Part shown: positions 41,377 to 51,036 of the stretch, in pieces
Numbering within the stretch: the first letter of the stretch is position 1
How the letters are laid out: every line of letters begins with the position of its first letter
NCBI GenBank assembly: GCA_037130365.1
Contig: JBAXTE010000006.1
Coordinates: 62,001 to 126,000 of the forward strand
From: JBAXTE01 sp037130365
GTDB lineage: Bacteria; Bacteroidota; Bacteroidia; Bacteroidales; WCHB1-69
Length of the DNA stretch: 64,000 bases
Direction of reading: 5' to 3'
Program-made: the position numbers and the translations under genes
The notes under the pieces: model-generated
What the model saw: only the letters and a program-made list of their open reading frames with translations
Database searches by the model: none
What the model was told of the DNA's origin: nothing

Positions 41377-43701
41377 GTGAAAGTCTGCATTGCCGAAAAA
41401 CCAAGTGTTGCCAAAGAAATTGCTCGAATTTTACAAGCAAATGCTCGTAAAGATGGCTATTTTGAGGGAAATGGTTATCAAGTAACTTGGACCTTCGGAC
41501 ATCTTTGCACCTTGAAAAATCCCGACGATTATACCGATAAATGGAAATGGTGGAACATAAACACATTGCCTATGATTCCTCCACGTTTTGGAATCAAACT
41601 GATAAATAATGAAGGTGTTCAAAAACAGTTTAATACGATTGAAACTTTGGTTACCAATTGCGATGAAGTTATAAATTGTGGTGATGCTGGAATTGAAGGA
41701 GAGCTGATTCAACGATGGGTTTTATCTAAAGCACAATGTAAAAAACCAATGAAACGCCTTTGGATTTCTTCATTAACAGATGAAGCCATAAAAGAGGGCT
41801 TTAACAAGCTAAAGGAGGGCACTGACTTCGATTTGCTATATGCAGCTGGAAATGCCCGCGCAATTGGCGATTGGTTGTTGGGAATGAATGCAAGCAGACT
41901 TTTTACACTAAAATATGCAAATGGAAAAGGCGTTTTGTCTGTTGGCAGAGTTCAAACGCCCACTCTTGCTTTGCTAGTGCGACGCTTTGAAGAGATTCAA
42001 AACTTTGTTCCAAAAAATTATTGGGAGCTTAAAACTAAATATCGGGAAGTGCTTTTTAATTCTACAAAAGGACGTTATGATACTCCCGAAGATGCATTGG
42101 TAATTCTCGAAAATATTAAAACAAAACCATTCGAAATTGTCTCCTTCGAAAAGAAAAAAGGCTCTGAATATCCTCCTAAATTGTTTGATCTGACTTCTCT
42201 TCAAGTAGAAGGAAATAGAAAATTTAGCTTTTCGGCCGACGATACTTTGAAATATATTCAATCGCTTTACGAGAAAAAATTGGTGACTTATCCTCGTGTC
42301 GATACCACTTTTCTGCCTAACGATGTGTACCCAAAAGTGGAGGGAATATTACGGAATATGGAACCTTATGCTAATTTTATTGAACCACTATTGGGGAAAC
42401 CAATTCGGAAAAGCAAAAAAGTGTTCGATGATAAAAAAATAACCGATCACCACGCAATTATTCCCACGGGAATTAAACCTTCGGGGCTCATGCTTTACGA
42501 AAAACAGATTTATGATGCAATTGCTCGACGCTTTATCTCAGTTTTTTATCCAGATTGCATCGTCTCAAATACCACTGTAATTGGGGAAGTTGATGAAACT
42601 GAGTTTAAAGCTACTGGTAAGGAAATTCTTGAAGATGGTTGGAGAGTACTTTATCCAAAAAAAGAGAACGACAATGAAGAAACTGATGCCACCGAAGATC
42701 AGTTGATGCCCACTTTTGTAAAAGGAGAAAGTGGTCCGCATTTTCCTGATTTGCTCGAAAAACAAACTCAACCTCCCAAAATGCATAACGAAGCTACGCT
42801 CTTACGGGCAATGGAAACTGCTGGAAAACAGGTAGATGATGAAGAGTTACGTGAGCTGATGAAAGAGAATGGAATTGGGCGTCCATCAACGCGTGCCAAC
42901 ATCATTGAAACTCTATTTAAACGCAAATACGTCACTCGCGAAAAAAAGAATCTAGTACCTACTCAAACTGGAATTCAGTTAATAAATACGATTCAAAATG
43001 AATTGTTGAAATCGGCAGAACTCACTGGAATGTGGGAGAAAAAGTTGCGTCAGATAGAACGTGGAGAGTACGATGCTAAACTTTTTCTCGATGAAATGAA
43101 ACAGATGGTTACCGATTTGGTTTCTGAAGTAAAAAGGGAAACAGCTCAATATATTAATATCGAGCAAGATGTTGTTGTTCCACCAAAAAAGGAAATTGCA
43201 TCTAAAACGGATCATAAAGTGACACCAAAACCATCTGTTGAAAAACCTATTCAATGTCCAAAATGTAAGAAAGGAACGATGTTAAAAGGTAAATCGGCTT
43301 TTGGATGCAGTCAATACAAAGAAGGTTGTAATTTTAAAGTTGAATTTACCCAGTTTGGAAAAACTTTAACCGATAAACAGTTGCTTACCTTCATTTCTAA
43401 AGGAAAATCACCAAAGTTGAAAGGCTTGGATATTGATGGCAAAAAACTCAATGGACTGATTACTTTTGATTCACAATTTATCCCAAAATTTATTCCCGAT
43501 GAGGTTGAAAAACGTATACCAACAGAATCGAATAAGCTAATTTGTCCGAAATGTGGAGAGGGTGAGATGTTGAAAGGAAAATCAGCATTTGGATGTAGTC
43601 GATTCAGAGAAGGATGTGACTTTACAATTTCATTCGAAAAATTGTCCACAGATTATAAATCAAATATTCTTACTTCAGATATTTTAAAAAAGCTTGTTTA
43701 A
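41377..43701 (+). CDS. topB: DNA topoisomerase III
   Basis: 774 aa from a GTG (KVCIAEKPSVAKEIA). The TOPRIM domain has CIAEKPSVA (3-11) and NCGDAGIEGEL near 104-114. The catalytic Tyr is in TYPRVDTTFLP near 305-315, and the IGRPSTRANIIETL region is near 508-521. Two topoisomerase zinc ribbons close the protein (CPKCKKGTML and CPKCGEGEML), each with a GKSAFGCS motif. The enzyme is a type IA topoisomerase that decatenates DNA. Chromosomal and mobile-element forms both occur in Bacteroidota; no mobility genes flank this copy. It stands alone. Confidence 0.95.
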   Translation: MKVCIAEKPSVAKEIARILQANARKDGYFEGNGYQVTWTFGHLCTLKNPDDYTDKWKWWNINTLPMIPPRFGIKLINNEGVQKQFNTIETLVTNCDEVINCGDAGIEGELIQRWVLSKAQCKKPMKRLWISSLTDEAIKEGFNKLKEGTDFDLLYAAGNARAIGDWLLGMNASRLFTLKYANGKGVLSVGRVQTPTLALLVRRFEEIQNFVPKNYWELKTKYREVLFNSTKGRYDTPEDALVILENIKTKPFEIVSFEKKKGSEYPPKLFDLTSLQVEGNRKFSFSADDTLKYIQSLYEKKLVTYPRVDTTFLPNDVYPKVEGILRNMEPYANFIEPLLGKPIRKSKKVFDDKKITDHHAIIPTGIKPSGLMLYEKQIYDAIARRFISVFYPDCIVSNTTVIGEVDETEFKATGKEILEDGWRVLYPKKENDNEETDATEDQLMPTFVKGESGPHFPDLLEKQTQPPKMHNEATLLRAMETAGKQVDDEELRELMKENGIGRPSTRANIIETLFKRKYVTREKKNLVPTQTGIQLINTIQNELLKSAELTGMWEKKLRQIERGEYDAKLFLDEMKQMVTDLVSEVKRETAQYINIEQDVVVPPKKEIASKTDHKVTPKPSVEKPIQCPKCKKGTMLKGKSAFGCSQYKEGCNFKVEFTQFGKTLTDKQLLTFISKGKSPKLKGLDIDGKKLNGLITFDSQFIPKFIPDEVEKRIPTESNKLICPKCGEGEMLKGKSAFGCSRFREGCDFTISFEKLSTDYKSNILTSDILKKLV

Positions 43702-43747
43702 CGCCAGAATAGCCAGTGTAAAAGCGATTATTTATGTAGAAAATATT

Positions 43748-45094
43748 TTACAATCTTCTAACTTTAATCCCCAACCAAAGCTCTAAAGTATCATAAATTT
43801 TGTTTTTTGTATCAGTATCAAAATATGCAATTCGAACTCCGTGGTTGCCGTTTTTAAGTACAAACACTGGTAACTCAGTTTGGTCATTCGGTATCCAAGC
43901 AGATTGTCGCCAAGGGTCTAACTCACCAACGATTTGTAAAATATGTACACCAGTTTTATTTAGTAATTCCACAACTTCGTTATGAGATTCTGGATGATAT
44001 TCTACCTTTGCGCCCTTTGGGACAAGCACATCGTTGGAATATGATTTTAACTTCAAATATTTTTTGAAAATAGGAATGTACGCATTATAATTGTAATACC
44101 CAACTTCGGAATATGCTTGATAATAGTATGAAAGATGCGCTTCGGAGCCACTTTTTGAATATCCAGATGGATCTACAATTCGAATTAAATGATCGAGCAT
44201 TGTTTTAGTGTCATCTTTTTTTGTCGGAATTTTATCGCTTGTAACTCCCCATTGCCAATGAGAAAATGGATATTCTAAGATTAGATATTCTAAGGTTGTT
44301 GTGTTCCCCAAAGAGAATTCAAATTCCATTTTTTTTGCATATTCATTAAATTGGGATAAGAGATCATCAAAATGTTTAAACATTAATAGTTGATAATCTG
44401 TAATTAATTTTCTGTCAGCCGCAGTACCTGCTTTATTGATAATAAAATCAATGGGTCTGCTATCTTCTTGAGCATTAGTAATTGGCGCAACATAGGCAAC
44501 CACAGCATCTACAACGTTAGGATAATAGGCTTTTAAATACAATGCTGTAGAACCTCCTTTGCTAGTTCCTGTTGCAATCCATTGTTTTGGATAAATGGAT
44601 TGTAATCGCTTGATTATCATGTGATGGTCGGCTGCAGCTTGCTTAATAGTTAAGTATTTATAATCCATCGGAGTTGGTTTTGATTTTCCAAAATAACGAT
44701 GTTCGACAAAAATTAAATTTGCTTTTAAAATTTTGCAGAGTTCTTCGTTATAACTCGCTGGTTCTGCATAATCAGCACCATAACCTTCGGTAACGACAAC
44801 CGTTGGACAATCAAATCCACGGTGCGAAATATACACTAATTGATTAAAGGTCTCGCTTTTTGCATTATTATGATCTATTTGCTGTGGAACCATCACTTCA
44901 AATTTATACAAATATGGCTTGTTCACATCGATAGCTTTGATTTTAGCGCCAGGAAGCTTTTTTTGAATTAAAGATATTAAACTGTCTTTTTGAACTGCTG
45001 AAACTTCGTTGGCCTCTTGAGCAAAAAGAGAAGGGGGAATGACAGTTGAAAATGCGAATAGAAGGGCTAAAAGAAGATAATTAATCCTTTTCAT
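43748..45094 (-). CDS. secreted S37-family (PS-10-like) aminopeptidase
   Basis: 448 aa with a signal peptide (about 1-25, ending LFAQ). Alpha/beta-hydrolase triad: Ser in GTSKGGSTALY near 178-188, Asp in GELDPWRQSA near 387-396, and His in NGNHGVRI near 416-423. Family S37 removes prolyl tripeptides in Streptomyces; the same general activity is likely. The final codons (about 14 nt) overlap the start of the rarD gene's 3' end, so it is translated after rarD. The peptidase and the transporter are otherwise unrelated in function, so the overlap may be an accident of packing. Confidence 0.85.
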   Translation of the reverse strand: MKRINYLLLALLFAFSTVIPPSLFAQEANEVSAVQKDSLISLIQKKLPGAKIKAIDVNKPYLYKFEVMVPQQIDHNNAKSETFNQLVYISHRGFDCPTVVVTEGYGADYAEPASYNEELCKILKANLIFVEHRYFGKSKPTPMDYKYLTIKQAAADHHMIIKRLQSIYPKQWIATGTSKGGSTALYLKAYYPNVVDAVVAYVAPITNAQEDSRPIDFIINKAGTAADRKLITDYQLLMFKHFDDLLSQFNEYAKKMEFEFSLGNTTTLEYLILEYPFSHWQWGVTSDKIPTKKDDTKTMLDHLIRIVDPSGYSKSGSEAHLSYYYQAYSEVGYYNYNAYIPIFKKYLKLKSYSNDVLVPKGAKVEYHPESHNEVVELLNKTGVHILQIVGELDPWRQSAWIPNDQTELPVFVLKNGNHGVRIAYFDTDTKNKIYDTLELWLGIKVRRL

Positions 45095-45992
45095 TGTTGA
45101 TAGATTTTTGTTGATGAAATCGTTGATAAATGCTTACTGAAAAAATAATGAGTGCCACCCATACAAATCCAAAGCCAATGATGTGGCTGGTAGAAAATGT
45201 TTCTTTGTAAACGACAATTCCTAAAATTAATTGAATTGTAGGGGAGAGATATTGTATGAATCCAATGGTTGAAAGTGGGATTTTTCGTGTTGCAATTCCA
45301 AACCAAAAAAGTGGAATAGCAGTTACAACTCCTCCTAACATTAGCAATAGAGTAGTGGTAGTATCCGAACCAAAATAATTGGTGCCGTTTATTTCCGAAT
45401 AAATAATCCATCCAATAGCAAATGGTAATAGGACAATAGTTTCTACTAATAAAGCCGTCATTGAGTCTATATTTGCCATTTTTCGATAAAGTGCATATAA
45501 AGCAAATGAGGTGGCTAATACTAACGAAATTATGGGAATTCTTCCCAGATGAATAGAAATGACTAATATTCCCAAAAATGCTAAAACAATCGCCACAATT
45601 TGAAGTTTTGGAAGTCTTTCTTTTAATACAATTACTCCTAATGCAACATTCATCAAAGGATTGATATAATATCCAAAACTTGATTCCACAATATGTCCGT
45701 TGCTGATTGCATAAATATATACTACCCAATTTGTGCCAATTAAAATACCTGTAATAGTCAGCCAAATCCAAGTTCTTCGTTGTTTTAATACGATTAAATA
45801 TTTTTTTCGTTTAGAAAAAAATATAAGTAAAAAAACAAAAATAAAGCTCCACAATATACGATGAGCAAGGACTTGAACTGCATCTACATGTGAAAGCTGC
45901 TTCCAAAATAGCGGAAACATTCCCCAGGCCAAATAGCAAATTATTGCAAAAAATATTCCTGAGGTAAAATCGTTCGGTTTTTTATTTAACAT
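45081..45992 (-). CDS. rarD: EamA/RarD-family transporter
   Basis: 303 aa with about ten transmembrane helices in two EamA repeats (about 10-140 and 150-290). The RarD signature is clear: YLAWGMFPLFWKQL near 19-32, VLAHRILWS near 41-49 and WVVYIYAISNGHIVESSFGYYINPLM in the middle. The inner-membrane transporter family has unknown native substrate in most species (chloramphenicol resistance gave RarD its name). The gene overlaps both neighbours: by 11 nt with the upstream GYF gene and by 14 nt with the peptidase gene. Confidence 0.93.
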   Translation of the reverse strand: MLNKKPNDFTSGIFFAIICYLAWGMFPLFWKQLSHVDAVQVLAHRILWSFIFVFLLIFFSKRKKYLIVLKQRRTWIWLTITGILIGTNWVVYIYAISNGHIVESSFGYYINPLMNVALGVIVLKERLPKLQIVAIVLAFLGILVISIHLGRIPIISLVLATSFALYALYRKMANIDSMTALLVETIVLLPFAIGWIIYSEINGTNYFGSDTTTTLLLMLGGVVTAIPLFWFGIATRKIPLSTIGFIQYLSPTIQLILGIVVYKETFSTSHIIGFGFVWVALIIFSVSIYQRFHQQKSINNEKD

Positions 45993-46782
45993 GGCTAATT
46001 GTGTATTCTATGTGAGACAATTCGGTGTGTAAAACATCCTTTAATTGTTTAACATAGAGATAAACAAGAATCATAAAAGGGAATACGGAGGCAAAACCAA
46101 TAAATGGAATAAACATTAATATAAAAAGGATGCATATAGTTATAGCAATATTCTCACTCATTTTTTGACCTTGCGGTGAGATGTAACTCATTATTCGATT
46201 ATTTTCTTTTGCTAAACTATATATTGCAACAAAGACCCAATAAAAATTATAAAAAGGAATAAATAAATATCCAACAGCTTCAGATCCTTTCGCAACGGAT
46301 TGGGCACCTTCGATTACACGCCAACCATAATAAATAAATTCAAGTAAGAAAAAAATCGCAAATGAAATTGGAAAAATGATTAGAAAAAATGAAAAGGAAC
46401 TAAAAATGGTTATAAATAGAATTCGGATATCCAAACTTTCACTCAAAAAACTTAATCCAACACTAAGACTATAGAGCATTAATAGTCCGAATGAAACCCA
46501 AAAAGCAATTGAAAAGTAGGTGAATTTTTGAGTGATTTTATCAGCAGAAATATTCATCTGGAAATACTTGATTCGTAACATTTGAATATCTCCAAAAATA
46601 TTTGAATTATCAGTATTTGGATTTAAAAACATTGATACTTCTTGATAATCAATTGCTTTTAACCAAGAGTTTGATTCTTTTGTCCAGATTAATGTCTCTA
46701 GATTGATGTTTTTTTCTTTTAGCTGAAAAAGCGTAAATGGACCTGTAACTGTTTCATCAATAAATAAAAAATACTCTTTCAT
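45982..46782 (-). CDS. GYF_2-domain multi-helix membrane protein
   Basis: 266 aa. Residues 1-55 have the GYF_2 pattern (GPFTLFQLKEKNINLETLIW), common in Bacteroidota as a small protein-binding domain. Four hydrophobic helices follow (about 92-112, 120-150, 168-190, 212-245). The role is unknown. The rarD gene begins 11 nt before its end. A TAnnTTTG box (TAAGTTTG, minus strand, 46808-46815) lies 26 nt upstream of the ATG, so this may be the first gene of the rarD-peptidase operon. Confidence 0.7.
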   Translation of the reverse strand: MKEYFLFIDETVTGPFTLFQLKEKNINLETLIWTKESNSWLKAIDYQEVSMFLNPNTDNSNIFGDIQMLRIKYFQMNISADKITQKFTYFSIAFWVSFGLLMLYSLSVGLSFLSESLDIRILFITIFSSFSFFLIIFPISFAIFFLLEFIYYGWRVIEGAQSVAKGSEAVGYLFIPFYNFYWVFVAIYSLAKENNRIMSYISPQGQKMSENIAITICILFILMFIPFIGFASVFPFMILVYLYVKQLKDVLHTELSHIEYTISHVK

Positions 46783-46807
46783 ATTAAGTTTGACTTGTAT
46801 TAAACTA

Positions 46808-46815
46808 CAAACTTA
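46808..46815 (-). promoter_or_regulatory. putative -7 box for the GYF-rarD-peptidase operon
   Basis: The minus strand reads TAAGTTTG (TAnnTTTG), 26 nt before the start codon of the GYF_2 gene. No -33 TTTG at 17-23 nt is present. Confidence 0.4.
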
Positions 46816-47021
46816 CAAATTATCTTGGTTGAAAATTTATAGAGTAACAAATGGATTGGAATGTTAGGGTGGTTTTGTCCTAATTAATTATAATTGATTA
46901 GGTGATTATTACAATGTTAGCAAATTGATTATTTGTAAATATTCTTCTTGAAAAAAGTATGATAGGAGATGATTAATATCATTTAAGCAATTTTTATTTT
47001 TTAAAATTAGGATAATAGTTG

Positions 47022-47029
47022 TAAATTTG
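47022..47029 (+). promoter_or_regulatory. etfB: putative -7 box of the etf operon
   Basis: TAAATTTG matches TAnnTTTG and is 46 nt before the etfB ATG. The remaining 293 nt gap (46783-47075) holds this box and the divergent one and nothing else noted. Confidence 0.45.
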
Positions 47030-47075
47030 CCAAATTATCTAGAACTGTTCATTAATCGTCAACAAAATAATATTT

Positions 47076-47945
47076 ATGAGTTTTAAAATTGTAGTATTGG
47101 CAAAGCAAGTCCCCGACACGCGCAATGTTGGAAAAGATGCAATGAAAGCTGATGGAACTGTTAACAGAGGAGCCTTGCCAGCCATTTTTAACCCCGAAGA
47201 TTTAAATGCCTTAGAAATGGCATTACATATTAAAGATATTTTACCTAATGTAGAAGTGATTGTCCTTACAATGGGGCCATCAAGAGCGGCTGAAATAATT
47301 CGTGAGTCTGTTTATCGTGGAGCTGATAAAGGCTATCTATTAACGGATAGAAAATTTGCTGGATCCGACACATTGGCTACTTCTTATGCCATTTCTATGG
47401 CAGTTCGTAAAATTAATCCTGATTTAATTTTTGGTGGACGTCAAGCTATTGATGGAGATACTGCGCAAGTTGGACCTCAAGTTGCTGAAAAACTTTCGAT
47501 GCCTCAAATTACTTATGCCGAAGAAGTTGTAGCCGTTACCAGTACAAATATCACGATTAAACGCCGTTTAGAACGTGGAGTAGAGGTTGTAAAGGTGAAA
47601 TTTCCAGCTCTAATTACTGTTCATAGCTCTGCACCAGAATGTCGTGCCCGCCATGCTAGCCGATTGATGCGCTTTAAACATGCTCGTACAGCAACCGAAT
47701 TACAAGAAGAAACTCGTGATTATACAGAGTTATATACTCAACGTCCTTATCTTCAAATAGATGAATGGACAGTTGATACAATTGGTGCTGATGTAGAATG
47801 GCTTGGATTATCTGGCTCACCTACAAAAGTTAAGAAAATTGATAATGTGGTGTTACAACAAAAAGATTCGGTTATTCTTACCGAAAATGATAAAGATATC
47901 GAACTGCTCATGGTTGATTTGTTGTCAAGTCACATTATTGGATAA
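47076..47945 (+). CDS. etfB: electron transfer flavoprotein, beta subunit
   Basis: 289 aa. VVLAKQVPDTRNVG (5-18), VIVLTMGPSRAAEIIRESVY near 60-79 and the conserved GGRQAIDGDTAQVGPQVAE near 119-137 mark the ETF beta subunit with its AMP/FAD-binding fold. It forms a heterodimer with EtfA and takes electrons from acyl-CoA dehydrogenases. The EtfA gene follows by 32 nt and the acyl-CoA dehydrogenase by a further 25 nt. Confidence 0.95.
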   Translation: MSFKIVVLAKQVPDTRNVGKDAMKADGTVNRGALPAIFNPEDLNALEMALHIKDILPNVEVIVLTMGPSRAAEIIRESVYRGADKGYLLTDRKFAGSDTLATSYAISMAVRKINPDLIFGGRQAIDGDTAQVGPQVAEKLSMPQITYAEEVVAVTSTNITIKRRLERGVEVVKVKFPALITVHSSAPECRARHASRLMRFKHARTATELQEETRDYTELYTQRPYLQIDEWTVDTIGADVEWLGLSGSPTKVKKIDNVVLQQKDSVILTENDKDIELLMVDLLSSHIIG

Positions 47946-47977
47946 TTATTTTAGTATTGATTTAAACACAAGAAGTC

Positions 47978-49000
47978 GTGAATAATATATTTGTATATTG
48001 CGAAATATCAGAGGATTTAAAAATTGCAGATGTTAGTTTAGAATTAATTTCTAAGGGACGCAAGCTTGCTGACCAGCTGTCAATTAATCTTGAAGCGCTA
48101 ATAATTGGTAGCAATTTAACTGGAATCGAAGAGCAACTTTTCCCTTATGGAGTTGATGTTGTTCACATTGCAGACCATAAAGAGTTGTTTCCATATAGAA
48201 CTCTTCCTCATAGCGCAATTGTTTGTGAAATTTTTGAAAAAGAAAAACCCGAGATTGCTATTTTTGGTGCTACCAGCGTGGGTAGAGACCTTGCTCCTCG
48301 AATTGCATCCGCACTTCGTTGTGGACTAACTGCTGATTGTACCAGCCTCGAAATTGGTGATCATACCGAAAGCAAATCAGGGATAACTTATAAGAACTTA
48401 TTATATCAAATACGTCCAGCTTTTGGAGGTAATATAATTGCAACAATTATAAATCCCGAAACACGCCCTCAAATGGCTACTGTTCGTGAAGGTGTGATGA
48501 AATTAGAACCTCTGAAATCGCCAAAAAGAGCCATGGTTAAATTAGTGGATGTTGATTCCATTCTTAAACCAGAATATTATGTGGCAGAAATTATCGAACG
48601 ACACATTGAAGAACAAAAAGTAAACCTTAAAGGTGCTCAAATAATTGTTGCTGGTGGCTATGGAGTTGGATCTCGCGAGAGCTTTAATTTACTTAAAGAT
48701 TTAGCTGCTACTCTAGGTGGTGAGGTTGCTGCTACTCGTGCAGCTGTTGATGCTGGCTATATAGAACATGAACGTCAAGTGGGACAAACGGGTGTTACTG
48801 TCCGTCCAAAGTTATATATTGCATGCGGAATTTCTGGTGCAGTGCAACACAGAGCAGGTATGGATCAATCGGTGAAAATAATTTCAATTAATACCGATCC
48901 AAAAGCCCCAATTAACTCAATTGCTGATTATACTATAATTGGCGACGTGAGCAAGGTGCTTCCAAAAATGATCGCATATTATAAAAAACATTCAAAATAA
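47978..49000 (+). CDS. etfA: electron transfer flavoprotein, alpha subunit
   Basis: 340 aa from a GTG (NNIFVYCEI). The N-terminal domain covers about 1-205, and the C-terminal FAD-binding domain has IIVAGGYGVGSRESF near 215-229, QTGVTVRPKLYIACGISGAVQ near 268-287 and INTDPKAPINSIADY near 302-316. The signature matches ETF alpha. No other start codon nearby gives a full N-terminus. It pairs with EtfB to shuttle electrons; in fermenting anaerobes such pairs can also support electron bifurcation, which cannot be told from sequence alone here. Confidence 0.95.
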   Translation: MNNIFVYCEISEDLKIADVSLELISKGRKLADQLSINLEALIIGSNLTGIEEQLFPYGVDVVHIADHKELFPYRTLPHSAIVCEIFEKEKPEIAIFGATSVGRDLAPRIASALRCGLTADCTSLEIGDHTESKSGITYKNLLYQIRPAFGGNIIATIINPETRPQMATVREGVMKLEPLKSPKRAMVKLVDVDSILKPEYYVAEIIERHIEEQKVNLKGAQIIVAGGYGVGSRESFNLLKDLAATLGGEVAATRAAVDAGYIEHERQVGQTGVTVRPKLYIACGISGAVQHRAGMDQSVKIISINTDPKAPINSIADYTIIGDVSKVLPKMIAYYKKHSK

Positions 49001-49025
49001 TTTTAAAGGCTTAACATAAAATAAT

Positions 49026-50750
49026 ATGGCAAACTTCTATTCAGATAATAAAAATATGTTCTTTCATCTTACTCATCCATTAATGGAGAAAATTGTAGCC
49101 CTGAAAGAAAAAAATTATGAAGATGCAAAAGTATTCGATGAGGCGCCTTTTGATTTTGAAGACGCAATTGATTCGTATGATAAAGTTTTAAACGTAATGG
49201 GCGAAATTTGCGGAAATATTCTAGCAGAAAATGCCGAATCTGTTGATCATGATGGTCCATTATTAGTTGATAATTCTGTTTTGTATGCTAAAGGAACTCA
49301 ACAAAATATTGATGCCCTAACTCAAGCAGGTCTTTTTGGAATGTCCCTTCCTCGTAAATATAATGGACTAAATTTTCCAATGGTTCCTTATGTTATGGCT
49401 GCTGAATTAGTCTCTCGTGCTGATGGTGGTTTTTCTAATATCTGGGGACTTCAAGATTGTGCTGAAACATTGCATGAATTTGCAAGTGAAGAAATAAACG
49501 ACGAAATCCTTCCAAAGATTAACTTAGGTCAAACAATGGCTATGGATTTAACCGAACCTGATGCAGGCTCTGACCTTCAAGCTGTTCAGTTAAAAGCAAC
49601 TTGGGACGAAAAACGTAATTCATGGTATCTCAATGGAGTTAAACGTTTTATTACAAACGGCGATGCACATATTTCGCTCGTTCTTGCTCGGTCTGAAGAA
49701 GGAACTAAAGATGGTCGTGGTCTTTCGCTATTTGTTTACGAACGCGATGAAAAAACTATGAAAGTTCGTCGTATCGAAAATAAAATGGGAATTAAAGGAT
49801 CTCCAACTTGTGAATTAGTTTTCAAAGATGCTCCTGCTCGTTTAGTTGGCGATAGAAAACTAGGTCTTATAAAATATGTGATGTCACTTATGAATTCCGC
49901 TCGATTAGGCGTTGGTGCCCAATCATTGGGAATTTCTGAAGCTGCTTATCGTGAAGCTTATAAATATGCAATGGAACGTGAACAGTTTGGAAAAGCAATT
50001 ATTGAATTTCCTGCTGTTTATGAAATGCTAGCATCAATGAAAGCTCGTATCGATGCAATTCGTAGTTTGCTTTATGAAACTTCTCGATATGTAGATATCA
50101 GTAAATCACTTAATTATGCTTCAAAATCTCGTTCGCTTTCTCCTGAGGAAAAAACGGATATGAAATATTATCAACGTGCTGCTGATTCGTTTACTCCGCT
50201 TCTCAAACTGTTTGCTAGTGAATATTGCAATCAAATTGCTTATGATTCACTTCAAATCCACGGTGGAACTGGCTTTATGAAAGATTTTCCAATCGAAAGG
50301 ATTTATCGCGACGCTAGAATTACCACCATTTATGAAGGTACATCTCAACTTCAAGTGGTTGCTGCAATTCGTTCAGTTGTTAATGGAAGTTATGTTGCTA
50401 AAATTAAAGAGTTTGAGCAAATTGTTTATAAACCAGAACTTGAACCACTCAAACGTACTCTTATCGAAATGACCACATTGCTTGAAGAAGCTTCAAAAAT
50501 AGTTCAAGATACTAATAATGCAGAAATTCTCGATTTCCAAGCACGTAGATTAGTAGAAATCGCAGGATTTATTGTGATGGGTTACTTACTTATTAACGAT
50601 TGTATGAGAAGTTCTGACTATATTGATTCTGCGAAAGTAATGGTTAGAATTGGACGAGCAGCTGTTGAAGAAAGAGCTTTCTTTATTCGTAATTTTAATG
50701 TTGATGATATCGCTTCATATAAAAGTCCATTTTTTATTCCTTCAACTTAA
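49026..50750 (+). CDS. acyl-CoA dehydrogenase
   Basis: 574 aa, longer than a standard acyl-CoA dehydrogenase (about 380-400) because of an added C-terminal domain (about 455-574). FAD/substrate motifs are present: MDLTEPDAGSDLQAV near 172-186, AMEREQFGKAIIEFPAVYEM near 317-336, and QIHGGTGFMKDFPIERIYRD with YEGTSQLQ near 436-443. The substrate chain cannot be assigned. It is the last gene of the Etf operon and passes electrons to EtfBA. Similar long forms with this operon order are common in Bacteroidota. Confidence 0.93.
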   Translation: MANFYSDNKNMFFHLTHPLMEKIVALKEKNYEDAKVFDEAPFDFEDAIDSYDKVLNVMGEICGNILAENAESVDHDGPLLVDNSVLYAKGTQQNIDALTQAGLFGMSLPRKYNGLNFPMVPYVMAAELVSRADGGFSNIWGLQDCAETLHEFASEEINDEILPKINLGQTMAMDLTEPDAGSDLQAVQLKATWDEKRNSWYLNGVKRFITNGDAHISLVLARSEEGTKDGRGLSLFVYERDEKTMKVRRIENKMGIKGSPTCELVFKDAPARLVGDRKLGLIKYVMSLMNSARLGVGAQSLGISEAAYREAYKYAMEREQFGKAIIEFPAVYEMLASMKARIDAIRSLLYETSRYVDISKSLNYASKSRSLSPEEKTDMKYYQRAADSFTPLLKLFASEYCNQIAYDSLQIHGGTGFMKDFPIERIYRDARITTIYEGTSQLQVVAAIRSVVNGSYVAKIKEFEQIVYKPELEPLKRTLIEMTTLLEEASKIVQDTNNAEILDFQARRLVEIAGFIVMGYLLINDCMRSSDYIDSAKVMVRIGRAAVEERAFFIRNFNVDDIASYKSPFFIPST

Positions 50751-51036
50751 ATAATATTTTTTTGTTGAATATTACTTTATAAATGAACTTCCATTTAGCT
50801 TTATAGTAAAATTTAAGTTTGTGCCTTATTGTTAAATAAATTTAATAACAATATTAATTATTAAATAATTTGTAATTTTACAGCCTGATGTGACTATTAT
50901 TACAAATCAGTTCGATGTATAAATAAATGTATCAACAATATATACTCTGATAGATCATTTGAATTTTTCTATCAGTAAATGTTTTTTTTAATAATAGGTT
51001 TCAATTTTTTAAAAGATTCCGAATAAATTTTTTCCA

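Noticed and set aside
41377..43701. topB as a sign of an integrative conjugative element
   Set aside because: No integrase, tra, mob or relaxase genes flank it; the neighbours are ordinary chromosomal genes.
45091..45771. A 226-codon open frame on the minus strand
   Set aside because: It lies fully inside rarD in another frame, with an aromatic and Cys/His composition typical of a shadow frame.
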